Below are positions 24,937-34,437 of a DNA stretch of 64,000 nucleotides, piece after piece. The notes under the pieces were generated by a model. The model was not told where the DNA came from and made no database searches. It was given only the letters and a program-made list of their open reading frames with translations. Both the position numbers and the translations under genes were made by a program. Source of the stretch: Pseudomonas marginalis (lineage in GTDB: Bacteria; Pseudomonadota; Gammaproteobacteria; Pseudomonadales; Pseudomonadaceae); NCBI RefSeq assembly GCF_008692035.1, contig NZ_VTFG01000001.1, forward strand, positions 1,860,001 to 1,924,000, given 5' to 3'. The first letter of the stretch is position 1. Every line of letters starts with the position of its first letter.

Positions 24937-27120
24937 ATGCACAGGCACACGCACTTATTCCTTCTCGCCGGTCTGACCGCCCTCCCCGTGCCCGGCGCCT
25001 TTGCCGCCGACGAGCAGGAACCCACGCTCAAAGCGGTGACGGTCACCGCCACCCGGCGTGAAGAATCCCTGCAAAAAGTCCCGGTGGCGGTCTCGGTGCT
25101 GGACGGCGAACAACTGGAGCGCGACAACCGCAACGGCGTGGCCAGCATCGCCCAGCAAGTGCCGTCGCTGAACTTCCGCACCGGCGCCTCGAACAAGGAC
25201 ACCTCGCTGTTCGTGCGCGGCGTGGGCACCATTTCCACCTCCCCTGGGGTGGAGCCGACGGTGGCCACGGTGATCGACGGCGTGGTCTATGCGCGCCCCG
25301 GCCAGGCCACCCTCGACCTGCTGGACCTGAAACGCATCGAAGTGCTGCGCGGCCCGCAAGGCACCTTGTTCGGCAAGAACGCCTCGGCCGGCGTGCTCAA
25401 CATCACCAGCAAGGCGCCCACCGCCGAGACCCACGGCTATATCGACCAGGCGTACTACAGCGGCAACGAAAGCCGCACCCGTTTCGGCATCGGCGGCAGC
25501 CTGGTGCCGGAGGTGCTCAAGGGCTCGATCAGCACGCTGTTCGGCAGCTACGACGGTAACGTCGATAACCAGCACAACGGCCAGGAGGTCAACGGCTACA
25601 ACCACAAGGGCATCCGCGGCAAGCTGGAATTCACCCCCAACGATGACGTGAAACTGACCCTGATCGCCGACTACATGCAGTCCCACGACGATGCGCCGAA
25701 TGGCGTGGTCAGCAAGTCCCTGAGCCCGGCCTTCAGCAATGCCTTGAGCCCGGTGCGCGCCTCCGGCGACAACCGCGACATCAACACCGATACGCGCAGC
25801 CATGTCGAGGACACCAACAAAGGCTTGTCCGCTCAGTTGGACTGGAACCTCGGCGACTACACCCTGACCTCGATCACCGCCTGGCGCGGCTGGGACAACA
25901 CCCAGTACCAGGACGGCGACCGCCTCGGCACAGTGACCGCCGCCTTCCCCGGCACCGCCGACAAGGGCGAGCTGGCTTTCGACCAATACTCCCAGGAACT
26001 GCGCCTGGCCTCGCCCAAGGGTGAGTTCCTGGAATACGTCGGCGGCCTGTTCTACATGCACGGCAAGGACGAGGAAACCTATCAGCGCACGCTCACGACC
26101 ACCACGCGCACCGACCGTGGCATCGCCGACTACAGCACCACCAGCGACAGCTACGCGGTGTTCGGCGAGACCACGCTGAACTTCACCTCGCGCTTTCGTG
26201 GCATCGCCGGCCTACGCTACACCCACGATGAGCTGAAATACGATCACCGCCGCGTCTCCACCTCGGCCACCACGGTCAGCGGGATTCAACCGGCCACCTC
26301 CAGCTCCGGCTCGGTGGACGAAGACGGCTGGTCAGGCCGCCTCGGGGTGCAGTACGACCTCAGCGACAGTGTCACCAGCTACCTCACCTACTCGCGCGGC
26401 TACAAGGGCCCGGCCTACAACGTGTTCTTCAATATGCAGCCGCGCGACACCGACGCGCTCAAGCCGGAAACCTCCAACACCTGGGAAGCCGGGATCAAGG
26501 CCACCGCCTGGAACAACCGCCTGACCACCAACCTGGCGGTATTCCACAGCGACTACGACAACTACCAGGCGAACTTTTTCGACACCGTCGCCGGCCAGGT
26601 CGTGACCCGCCTGATCAACGCCGGCAGCGTCAGCACCGAAGGTGTCGAGCTGGATTACGCCCTGCAGGCCACCCAGCAACTCAAGCTTTCCGGCGCCCTG
26701 GCCTACACCCGTGCGCGCATTGATGAGTTCGCCTGCCCGGCCGGTGCAGCGGCGACGTGCAACGTGAATGGCAAGCCACTGCCCTTCAGCCCGGACTGGA
26801 AAAGCTACGTGCGCGCCGACTACACGATCCCGCTGGATAACGGCCTGGACATCGAACTGGGCACCGACTACAGCTGGCAGAGCGAAGTACAGTACGACAT
26901 CAGTCAGAACGTCGACACCAAGCAAGGCGCCTATGGCATCTGGAACGCCAGCGTGGCCCTGGCCGACTACACCAACGGTTGGCGCGTGGCGTTGCTGGCC
27001 AAGAACCTCGCCGACAAGTCCTACTCACCGCTGCTGGCCAGTGGCGGCAACTACATCTACCGCGCCGTACCCCGTGACGATGAGCGTTACTTCGGCGTGC
27101 AACTGCGCAAGGATTTCTAG
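24937..27120 (+). CDS. TonB-dependent outer-membrane receptor, LacI-controlled
   Basis: The ATG at 24937 gives 727 residues with a signal peptide (MHRHTHLFLLAGLTALPVPG, cut near AFA). A TonB box-like TLKAVTVTATRREESLQKVP precedes the plug domain (LDLKRIEVLRGPQGTLFGKNASAGVLNITSK). A barrel follows and ends in ...GVQLRKDF. The next gene starts 1 bp after its stop. The linked flavin monooxygenase and SsuA-like binding protein suggest a sulfonate, sulfate ester or other organosulfur ligand. Upstream starts in the same frame would destroy the signal peptide. Confidence 0.92.
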   Translation: MHRHTHLFLLAGLTALPVPGAFAADEQEPTLKAVTVTATRREESLQKVPVAVSVLDGEQLERDNRNGVASIAQQVPSLNFRTGASNKDTSLFVRGVGTISTSPGVEPTVATVIDGVVYARPGQATLDLLDLKRIEVLRGPQGTLFGKNASAGVLNITSKAPTAETHGYIDQAYYSGNESRTRFGIGGSLVPEVLKGSISTLFGSYDGNVDNQHNGQEVNGYNHKGIRGKLEFTPNDDVKLTLIADYMQSHDDAPNGVVSKSLSPAFSNALSPVRASGDNRDINTDTRSHVEDTNKGLSAQLDWNLGDYTLTSITAWRGWDNTQYQDGDRLGTVTAAFPGTADKGELAFDQYSQELRLASPKGEFLEYVGGLFYMHGKDEETYQRTLTTTTRTDRGIADYSTTSDSYAVFGETTLNFTSRFRGIAGLRYTHDELKYDHRRVSTSATTVSGIQPATSSSGSVDEDGWSGRLGVQYDLSDSVTSYLTYSRGYKGPAYNVFFNMQPRDTDALKPETSNTWEAGIKATAWNNRLTTNLAVFHSDYDNYQANFFDTVAGQVVTRLINAGSVSTEGVELDYALQATQQLKLSGALAYTRARIDEFACPAGAAATCNVNGKPLPFSPDWKSYVRADYTIPLDNGLDIELGTDYSWQSEVQYDISQNVDTKQGAYGIWNASVALADYTNGWRVALLAKNLADKSYSPLLASGGNYIYRAVPRDDERYFGVQLRKDF

Positions 27121-27121
27121 C

Positions 27122-28453
27122 ATGAGCCGTCAACTGAAACTCGGCGCCTTTCTCATGGCCACCGGGCACCATGTCGCCGCCTGGCGCCACCCGGACGTGC
27201 CGGCGGATGCCGGGCTGGATTTCGCCCAATACAAACACCTGGCACGGGTGGCCGAAGCGGCGAAGTTCGATGCGCTGTTCGTGGCCGACAGCATCGCCGC
27301 TGCCACTGGTGAGATCGCCAGCCATATGGCGCGCTCGGACCATTTCGAACCGCTCACCCTGCTCTCGGCGCTGAGTGCGGTGACCGATAACATCGGCCTG
27401 ATCGCCACGGCGACCACCAGCTACAACGAGCCCTACCATGTGGCGCGCAAATTCGCCTCGCTGGATCACCTGTCCGGCGGGCGTGCGGGCTGGAACCTGG
27501 TGACCTCGGACAACGCCGCCGAAGCGCAGAATTTTGGCCGCGACGAACACCTCGGCCATGGCGAACGCTACAGCCGCGCCAGGGAGTTTCATCAGGTGGT
27601 GACCGGGCTGTGGGACAGCTGGGAAGACGATGCCTTTGTGCGCGACAAGGCCAGCGGCAACTATTACGACCCGACGAAACTGCATGTGCTGGACCACGTG
27701 GGCGAACACTTCCGGGTCAAGGGCCCGCTGAATGTGGCGCGCTCGCCCCAGGGCCAGCCGGTGATCGTGCAGGCCGGCTCGTCCGAAGCCGGCCGTGAAC
27801 TGGCCGCGCAGACCGCCGAGGTGGTGTTTACCGCACAGACCTCGCTGGCCAATGCCCAGGCGTTTTATGCCGACCTCAAGGGCCGCTTGAGCCAGTACGG
27901 GCGCGGGCCGGATTCGCTGAAAATCATGCCCGGCGTGTTGGTGGTGGTCGGGGCGACCGAGGCCGAGGCCCAGGCCAAATTCGAGGCGTTCCAGGATCTG
28001 GTCGAACCTGAGGTGGGCGTCGCGTTGCTGGGGCGCATGCTGGGCAATTTCGACCTGTCCGGCTACCCGCTGGACGGGCCGTTGCCGGCGCTGCCGTTGA
28101 CCGACAGCGGGCAACGCAGTCGCCAGCAACTGCTGAGTGACTTGGCCGATCGTGAGCAACTGACCCTCGCGCAATTGGGTCGGCGAATTGCCGGGGGCCG
28201 CGGACATTACAGCCTGATCGGCACGCCTGCGCAGATTGCCGACGAGCTGCAGAACTGGTTCGAAAACGGCGCGGCCGATGGCTTCAATATCCTGGTGCCG
28301 CACTTGCCGGGTGGGTTGGAAGACGTCGCGCAATGGGTGGTGCCCGAGCTGCAGCGGCGCGGTCTGTTTCGCACTGAATACAGCGGTTCCACCTTGCGCG
28401 AAAACCTCGGCCTGGCGCGCCCGGCCCATCGTTTTACAGAGGCTAGAGCATGA
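27122..28453 (+). CDS. LLM-class flavin-dependent monooxygenase (NtaA/SnaA/DszA type)
   Basis: The 443-residue protein has the features of bacterial luciferase-like FMNH2 monooxygenases of the NtaA/DszA branch: an LGAFLMATGHHVAAWRHP start, SHMARSDHFEPLTLLSALS, TSYNEPYHVARKFASLDHLSGGRAGWNLVTS and the QAGSSEAGRELAA segment. Family members cleave C-S or C-N bonds of desulfonated or chelated substrates with reduced FMN from a separate reductase; none is encoded here. Together with the SsuA-like gene that overlaps its stop, an organosulfur substrate is likely but not shown. Confidence 0.9.
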   Translation: MSRQLKLGAFLMATGHHVAAWRHPDVPADAGLDFAQYKHLARVAEAAKFDALFVADSIAAATGEIASHMARSDHFEPLTLLSALSAVTDNIGLIATATTSYNEPYHVARKFASLDHLSGGRAGWNLVTSDNAAEAQNFGRDEHLGHGERYSRAREFHQVVTGLWDSWEDDAFVRDKASGNYYDPTKLHVLDHVGEHFRVKGPLNVARSPQGQPVIVQAGSSEAGRELAAQTAEVVFTAQTSLANAQAFYADLKGRLSQYGRGPDSLKIMPGVLVVVGATEAEAQAKFEAFQDLVEPEVGVALLGRMLGNFDLSGYPLDGPLPALPLTDSGQRSRQQLLSDLADREQLTLAQLGRRIAGGRGHYSLIGTPAQIADELQNWFENGAADGFNILVPHLPGGLEDVAQWVVPELQRRGLFRTEYSGSTLRENLGLARPAHRFTEARA

Positions 28454-29382
28454 AAATCCCCGCACTGATCCTGGCCCTGCTGGCGGTGACGCAAACCGCC
28501 CTGGCCGCCGACCCCGCCACCTTGCGTATCGGCTACCAAAAAGGCTCCATCGCCCTGGTCCTCGCCAAGCAACATGACCTGCTGGAAAAGCGTTTCCCGA
28601 AGACGGAGGTGAAGTGGATCGAATTCCCCGCCGGCCCGCAGATGCTTGAAGCGCTGAACGTGGGGGCACTGGATGTGGGTTCCACCGGCGACATCCCGCC
28701 GCTGTACGCCCAAGCCGCCGGGGCCGACCTGGTCTATATCGGCGCCGAACCGCCCAAGCCCAGCGCCGAGACGATCCTGGTGCGCAATGACAGCCCGCTG
28801 CATTCGGTGGCGGACCTCAAGGGCAAGAAAGTGGCGTTCCAGAAGGGTTCCAGCTCCCACAACCTGATCCTGCGCGCGCTGAACAACGCAGGCCTGAGCT
28901 ACAAGGACATCCAACCGGTCTACCTGCCGCCGGCCGATGCGCGAGCGGCGTTCGAACAAGGCAGCGTCGATGCCTGGGCGATCTGGGAACCCTACTCGTC
29001 ACTCGCCTTGAGCCAGAGCCCCAGCCATGTGCTGGCCAATGGCGAAGGCTTGGGTTTGTCGGGTCCGGTGTACACCGCCCGGCGCGCGTATGCGCGGGAC
29101 AACGGTGCCTTTATCCATGACCTGCTCGACGAACTCACCGCCGCCGAAGCCCTTACCCGCAGCCAGCGCGAAGACAGTTTGAAAGTACTGACCGAGTTCA
29201 TGGGCCTGCCCGCCGAGGTGGTCGCACGCTACATGGACAACCGCCCGCCTTCGCCGATTTTGCCGATTGACGAGGGGATCATTCAGGCGCAGCAGGCGAC
29301 GGCGGATCTGTTTTTCCAGAATCGGTTGTTGCCCAAGGCCATTGAGGTCAAGAAGGCTGCGTGGAAATCTGAAGCCAACTGA
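28450..29382 (+). CDS. SsuA-like periplasmic sulfonate/sulfate-ester binding protein
   Basis: The 310-residue protein carries a signal peptide (MKIPALILALLAVTQTALAA) and an SsuA/TauA-type binding domain (LRIGYQKGSIALVLAKQHDLLE, FPAGPQMLEALNVGALDVGSTGD, AFEQGSVDAWAIWEPY). The ATG at 28450 overlaps the stop of the monooxygenase gene (ATGA). There is no permease or ATPase gene beside it, so it must use a transporter core encoded elsewhere or be an orphan component. A REP pair follows the stop. Confidence 0.9.
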   Translation: MKIPALILALLAVTQTALAADPATLRIGYQKGSIALVLAKQHDLLEKRFPKTEVKWIEFPAGPQMLEALNVGALDVGSTGDIPPLYAQAAGADLVYIGAEPPKPSAETILVRNDSPLHSVADLKGKKVAFQKGSSSHNLILRALNNAGLSYKDIQPVYLPPADARAAFEQGSVDAWAIWEPYSSLALSQSPSHVLANGEGLGLSGPVYTARRAYARDNGAFIHDLLDELTAAEALTRSQREDSLKVLTEFMGLPAEVVARYMDNRPPSPILPIDEGIIQAQQATADLFFQNRLLPKAIEVKKAAWKSEAN

Positions 29383-29392
29383 GATCCTAATG

Positions 29393-29483
29393 TGGGAGGG
29401 GGCTTGCTCCCGATAGCGGTGTGTCAGTCAAGGATGCTCCAACTGAACCGCCGCAATCGGGGGCAAGCCCCCCTCCCACATTT
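29393..29483. repeat. REP doublet at a convergent gene end
   Basis: TGTGGGAGGGGGCTTGCTCC at the left and GGGGGCAAGCCCCCCTCCCA at the right form an inverted pair separated by a 40-bp spacer. It fills the gap between two converging genes and can form a large hairpin in either transcript, so it probably serves as a bidirectional terminator. Confidence 0.8.
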
Positions 29484-29494
29484 TTAATCCGCGT

Positions 29495-31900
29495 CTAAAA
29501 GTCGACGGTGGCAGACAGCAGATAGGTGCGCGGGGTCGACAGGGTCAGCCCCGGCTCGCTGTCATCCGATGCGCCGGCCGAACTCCAGTAGCGCTTGTCG
29601 GCGACGTTCTCCACGTTCGCCCGCAGGGTGATGTGCTTGTCATCGACCTTGAACGCATAGCGGGCGCCGACGTCGATGCGGTTCCAGGCGTCGATTTCCT
29701 TGACGTTGGACTGGTCCAGGTATTGGGAGCTGGAGTGGATGCCACGGCTGGTCAGGGTCAGGCCTTCGAGGGTCGGGACATCCCACTCGGCACCGAGGTT
29801 GACGTTGTACTTGGGCGTGGCCGGCGCGCGGTTGCCGTCCCAGGCGCCATTGGTGGTGTCCTTCAATTTGCTGTCGATGTACATCACGCCGCCGAGCAGG
29901 CGCACGCCCTTGAGGGGTTCGCCGAACACGCTCAGCTCCGCACCGGTGTTCTGGCGCTTGCCATTGGGACCGAACAGCCGCGACGTGGCGTTGGTCTCGT
30001 AGGCCGGTTGCTTGATGCGGAACACCGCGGCGGTGACGGCGAAGGCGCCGGCGTCGTACTTGGCGCCGACTTCCACCTGGCGGCTGATAAAGGGCGGGAA
30101 GATCTGGTCTTCGTTGCGCGACGTAGATGGTGCGATCTTGCCCTGGCTCAACCCTTCCATGTAGTTGGCGTACAGCGACAGCTTGTCGGTGGCCTTGAAC
30201 AGCAGGCCGCCCGAAGGCGAGATCTTTTCTTCATCGTAGTTGGTCTTGCCTTTGATGCCGTCGCTCCAGTCATCCACGATCACGCGCTGCCAGCGCGCAC
30301 CGAGGGTGAGCAACAGGCGGTCATCGAAGAAACCCAGGGTGTCGGACAAGGCCACGCCACTGAACGTGTTCTCGGTATAGACCTTCGCATCCTGGCGCGT
30401 GGCCACCGACGGCGTCGGGGTTTGCACGGGGTTGTAGAGATTGCTCGATGCGTTGGCATAACGCGCACCGCCGTTGGTGAAGTCCATATAGAAGTAGCTG
30501 GCGGCCAGGTTGACCTCATGGCTCACCGGCCCGGTGTGGAACCAGTTACGCACGCCGGCCGTGGCGGTACGGACGTTTTCATCGCGGGTGAAGTCCCGGG
30601 GCTGCACGGTGAAATCACCGGCCGCATTGGTCACCGAAACAGCATGGCGCAGGAACTCGTGGTTGCTTTTGCGCGCGCCGACACCGCCGTAGAGCATCAC
30701 CGAATCGCTGAGGTCATATTCGGCATTCAGCGTACCGAAGGTGTCCTTGGTGCGGGCCTTGCTCCAGGACTGCGCATAGTTGCGGCGCACATCGTTGGCG
30801 CTGGGCACCGGCGCGGCAGCCGCGACTTGCACACGCTCCTGCGGCGCATCGGTGTCGCGCTCGGTGCGGCCGATATCGGTGGAAAGGCGCAGGCGCTCGC
30901 CACGAAAATCCAGGCCCAGCACGGCCATCTCACGGTCGACGCTCTGGTGGTCCCATTCGGTATCGCCGGACTGCTTCACGCCGTTGAAGCGCAGGCCGAA
31001 CTTGTTGTCCTCGCCAAAGCGCCGGCCCACATCCACGGCGCCACCGGCCTGGCTGTCGGAGGCCCAGGTGCCGGTGAACGAGGTGATGTCCTTGTCGGTG
31101 GCGCGCTTGGGCACCACGTTGATCCCGCCGCCCACGCTGCCGCGCGGCGAGATGCCGTTGATCAACTGGGTGGGGCCTTTGAAGATGTCGACGCGGTCGG
31201 CCATCTCCATGTCGATGGTGTAGGTCGGCAGCACGCCGTACAGTCCGTTGTACGACACATCACTGTTGAACAGGCTGAAGCCGCGAATGGTGAACTGTTC
31301 ATAACGCCCACCGGCCGGGTTGGTGGCGCGTACCGACGGGTCGCTGGCGATCAGGTCGCCGAGGGTGCGCGCCTGCTGGTTTTTCACCGCGTCCTGGGTG
31401 TAGGTGGTCATGCTGAACGGGGTTTCCATGAAGTCCCGGGTGCCCAGCAGGCCTTGCGAGCCACGCCGCGCCACCTGGCCACCGGCGTAGGTGTCGCCGT
31501 CGTACAGGCCGGTGGTACCGAGAATCGACGTGGGCGCCAGCTCCAGGCTGCCGCCCTCCGGCACCGGCACCAGCATGTAGGCCTGCTCCCCCATGGGCTG
31601 CAATTGCAGGCCGGAGCCTTGCAGCAAGCGGGCAAAGCCCTCTTCCACGCCATATTCGCCGGATAAACCGCTGCTGCTGCGCCCGCTGACCAGCGCCGGG
31701 TCCACCGACAGGTTGACCCCCGACAGCCCGGCAAAACGGGTCAACGCCGCACTCAGGCTGCCGGCCGGCACCTGGTAGCTGCGGCGCGCGGCGCTGTCTT
31801 CGGCATAGCTGACGGGGACGAACAAGGGGCTGGCGCTGAGGCTCAGCATCAGGCTCAGTTTGAGCAACGGGCGCAAGCGCAAGGGGTGGACTGCGGGCAT
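29495..31900 (-). CDS. TonB-dependent siderophore receptor with N-terminal STN signalling domain
   Basis: From the ATG at 31900 the protein has 801 residues. After a signal peptide (LLKLSLMLSLSASPLFVPVSYA) comes an STN domain (YQVPAGSLSAALTRFAGLSGVNLSVDP...EEGFARLLQGSGLQLQP), then a plug (RGSVGGGINVVPKRAT) and a barrel ending in ...TYLLSATVDF. The layout matches FpvA/FoxA-type ferric siderophore receptors. STN domains normally talk to a FecR-type anti-sigma factor and a FecI-type sigma factor, but neither gene is adjacent. The siderophore is unknown, and I see no clear Fur box upstream. Confidence 0.92.
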   Translation of the reverse strand: MPAVHPLRLRPLLKLSLMLSLSASPLFVPVSYAEDSAARRSYQVPAGSLSAALTRFAGLSGVNLSVDPALVSGRSSSGLSGEYGVEEGFARLLQGSGLQLQPMGEQAYMLVPVPEGGSLELAPTSILGTTGLYDGDTYAGGQVARRGSQGLLGTRDFMETPFSMTTYTQDAVKNQQARTLGDLIASDPSVRATNPAGGRYEQFTIRGFSLFNSDVSYNGLYGVLPTYTIDMEMADRVDIFKGPTQLINGISPRGSVGGGINVVPKRATDKDITSFTGTWASDSQAGGAVDVGRRFGEDNKFGLRFNGVKQSGDTEWDHQSVDREMAVLGLDFRGERLRLSTDIGRTERDTDAPQERVQVAAAAPVPSANDVRRNYAQSWSKARTKDTFGTLNAEYDLSDSVMLYGGVGARKSNHEFLRHAVSVTNAAGDFTVQPRDFTRDENVRTATAGVRNWFHTGPVSHEVNLAASYFYMDFTNGGARYANASSNLYNPVQTPTPSVATRQDAKVYTENTFSGVALSDTLGFFDDRLLLTLGARWQRVIVDDWSDGIKGKTNYDEEKISPSGGLLFKATDKLSLYANYMEGLSQGKIAPSTSRNEDQIFPPFISRQVEVGAKYDAGAFAVTAAVFRIKQPAYETNATSRLFGPNGKRQNTGAELSVFGEPLKGVRLLGGVMYIDSKLKDTTNGAWDGNRAPATPKYNVNLGAEWDVPTLEGLTLTSRGIHSSSQYLDQSNVKEIDAWNRIDVGARYAFKVDDKHITLRANVENVADKRYWSSAGASDDSEPGLTLSTPRTYLLSATVDF

Positions 31901-32022
31901 TGGAAGAAGCTCTCGATTTTGTTCACTTGCCTGGAATGACAGGCGAGGTGAAAAAAGGGGACAGGCTTCGACCAACTTTTTTCAAAATGGCAGGGCAATG
32001 GCGGCGCCATGCCCTGCCCTGG

Positions 32023-33633
32023 TTACCATACCGCGATATGGGAATCCGCACGCGGTTCGGTGCCGCCGCACAGCACGCCGCTGACCGGGTCGCGCAGGAT
32101 GATCTGCCCACGGCCGTAGTCGGTGAGGTCGCTGGCGATCTGCACCTGGTGACCACGCCGGGCCAGGGCATTGGCCAGGTCGCGGGAGGCACCCTGCTCG
32201 ATGCCGACCTTCATGTCGCCCAGCCATTGCCAGCGCGGCGCATCCAGTGCGGCCTGGGGGTTGAGGCCGAAGTCCACCAGGTTCATCACCATCTGTACGT
32301 GACCCTGGGGCTGCATGTAGCCGCCCATCACGCCGAACGGGCCCAGGGCCTGGCCGTCCTTGGTGAGGAAACCGGGGATGATGGTGTGGAAGGTTTTCTT
32401 GCCTGCTGCCAGGCAGTTGGCGTGGCTCGGGTCGAGGCTGAATTCCTGCCCACGGTTCTGCAACGCAATGCCGCTGTCGGGCAGTACCACGCCGGAGCCG
32501 AAGCCGTGGTAGTTGCTCTGGATGAACGAGACCATATTGCCTTCGGCGTCCGCCGTGGCCAGGTACACCGTGCCGCTGGCGTGCGGGTCACCGGGCTTGG
32601 GCGCCTGGGCCTGTTCGCCGATCTGGCTGCGACGGCGCGCGCTGTAGTCGTCGCTGAGCAGGTCGGCCACTGCCACGCGCATGTGCAGCGGGTCGGTGAT
32701 GTAATGCAGGCCGTCGCTGTAGGCGAGCTTCATGGCCTCGAGCTGGCGGTGCCAGGTCTGTTGGCTGTCGCGGTGATCGAAGGTGAAGCCTTCGAGGATG
32801 TTCAGCGCCATCAGCGCCACCAGGCCCTGGCCGCTCGGCGGGATTTCCCAGACGTCGACACCGCGATAATTGATGTGGATCGGGTCCACCCACTGTGCGC
32901 GGTAGTCCTTGAGATCACTGGCGCGCAGGTAACCCCCGGTGGCCCGTGAGTGGGCGTCCAGGCGTGCGGCCAGGGCACCGCGATACAGGCTTTCGCAACG
33001 GCTGGCGGCGAGTTCTTCCAGGGTCCGCGCCTGGGCCGGGTTGCGGAAAATCTCGCCCGCTTGGGGTGCGCGCCCATCGATGAGGAACGTGTCGAACCAG
33101 GCTTGCAGCACTTCATCGCGGTGCGGGCTGAATTCGTTCAAGGAGATCTGCCATTGGTGGGCAACCACCGGTGACAGCGGGAAACCCTCGCGGGCCAGGC
33201 GGATGGCCGGTTGCAGCAACTCGGCAAACGCCAGCTTGCCGAAGCGTTGCGACAGCTCCGCCCAGGCCGATGGGCAGCCGGGCACGGTCACCGGGGTCCA
33301 GCCGTACAGCGGCACCCGATCGTGCCCGGCAGCCTTGACCGCCTCGACACTCAAGGCGCCCGGCGCATGGCCATTGCCGTTCAGGCCATGCAACTGGCCC
33401 TTGCACCACACCAGGGCAAACGCATCGCCGCCCAGGCCGCAGCCGGTGGGCTCCACCACCGTGAGCGCGGCCGCCGTGGCGATGGCCGCGTCGATGGCGT
33501 TACCGCCCTTTTGCATGATCTCGATACCGGCCTGGGCAGCCAGGGGCTGGGACGCGGCGACCATGCCACGGCGGGCAAATACGCTCTGGCGCTGCGATGG
33601 ATAGGGATACTCGTGAGCAGAAAATTTCAACAT
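32023..33633 (-). CDS. Gamma-glutamyltransferase-like Ntn hydrolase, cytoplasmic (YwrD type)
   Basis: The 536-residue protein shows the GGT pattern: GMVAASQPLAAQAGIEIMQKGGNAIDAAIATAAALTVVEP with a following GLGGDAF, and ASGTVYLATADAEGNMVSFIQSNYHGFGSGV, where Thr355 should be the self-cleavage nucleophile. The tail has FGVMGGYMQPQGHVQMVMNLVDFG. There is no signal peptide, unlike periplasmic GGT, so it probably acts in the cytoplasm on imported gamma-glutamyl or related compounds. The neighbouring amino-acid ABC transporter genes in the same operon support this. Confidence 0.88.
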   Translation of the reverse strand: MLKFSAHEYPYPSQRQSVFARRGMVAASQPLAAQAGIEIMQKGGNAIDAAIATAAALTVVEPTGCGLGGDAFALVWCKGQLHGLNGNGHAPGALSVEAVKAAGHDRVPLYGWTPVTVPGCPSAWAELSQRFGKLAFAELLQPAIRLAREGFPLSPVVAHQWQISLNEFSPHRDEVLQAWFDTFLIDGRAPQAGEIFRNPAQARTLEELAASRCESLYRGALAARLDAHSRATGGYLRASDLKDYRAQWVDPIHINYRGVDVWEIPPSGQGLVALMALNILEGFTFDHRDSQQTWHRQLEAMKLAYSDGLHYITDPLHMRVAVADLLSDDYSARRRSQIGEQAQAPKPGDPHASGTVYLATADAEGNMVSFIQSNYHGFGSGVVLPDSGIALQNRGQEFSLDPSHANCLAAGKKTFHTIIPGFLTKDGQALGPFGVMGGYMQPQGHVQMVMNLVDFGLNPQAALDAPRWQWLGDMKVGIEQGASRDLANALARRGHQVQIASDLTDYGRGQIILRDPVSGVLCGGTEPRADSHIAVW

Positions 33634-33655
33634 GGCAAAGGCTCTTCAAAAAAAG

Positions 33656-34435
33656 TCATAACACACGGCTGAGAAACGCCCGGGTCCGGGGATGACTGGG
33701 GTGGCTGAAGATCTGTTCCGGCGGCCCTTGTTCGATGAGTTCGCCCTGGTCGAGAACCACCACGCGGTCTGCCACTTCCCGGGCAAAGCCCATTTCATGG
33801 GTGACCACCACCATGGTCATGCCCTCCTCGGCCAGCTCTTTCATCACCTGCAGCACTTCGCCGACGGTTTCCGGGTCGAGGGCGCTGGTGGGTTCGTCGA
33901 ACAGCATGGCCTGGGGTTTCATCGCCAGGGCGCGGGCGATGGCGACCCGTTGCTGCTGGCCGCCGGAGAGCATCGACGGGTAATGGCTGGCCTTGTCCGC
34001 CAGGCCGACCCGCGCCAACAGGCCACGGGCCTGTTCCAGTGCTTCGGCACGTGGCGTGCCGAGGACCTGGATCGGCGCTTCAATGATGTTTTCCAGCGCC
34101 GTCATATGGGGGAACAGGTTGAAGCGCTGGAACACCATGCCAATGTCGCGGCGCTGGCGGGCGATGTTGCGCTCCGAATCACGCACCAGGCTGCCGTCGC
34201 TGCGCTCGCGATAGCCCATGGCGCGGCCGTTGACGCGGATGCGCCCGCCCTGGATGTCTTCCAGCAGGTTGATGCAGCGGATAAAGGTGGTCTTGCCCGA
34301 GCCCGAGGCGCCGATCAGCACCACCACTTCGCCGCGCCGTACTTGCAGCGAGATACCCTTGAGGATCTGCAACGCGCCGAACGACTTCTGAATATCCAGT
34401 GCCTCAATGATCAGCTCTTCACTTTGGTGCGCCAT
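33656..34435 (-). CDS. ABC transporter ATP-binding protein, polar amino-acid type
   Basis: The 259-residue ATPase has Walker A GASGSGKT (residues 42-49), [16 protein letters not shown], the signature LSGGQQQR and Walker [13 protein letters not shown] with [10 protein letters not shown]. It closely resembles GlnQ/HisP proteins and also the ATPase at 3839-4612. It lies 2 bp after the permease gene. Confidence 0.93.
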   Translation of the reverse strand: MAHQSEELIIEALDIQKSFGALQILKGISLQVRRGEVVVLIGASGSGKTTFIRCINLLEDIQGGRIRVNGRAMGYRERSDGSLVRDSERNIARQRRDIGMVFQRFNLFPHMTALENIIEAPIQVLGTPRAEALEQARGLLARVGLADKASHYPSMLSGGQQQRVAIARALAMKPQAMLFDEPTSALDPETVGEVLQVMKELAEEGMTMVVVTHEMGFAREVADRVVVLDQGELIEQGPPEQIFSHPSHPRTRAFLSRVL

Positions 34436-34437
34436 GG

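Noticed and set aside
29633..31666. Plus-strand open frame of 677 codons
   Set aside because: It is antisense to the STN receptor and rich in His/Gln/Gly/Val shadow sequence.
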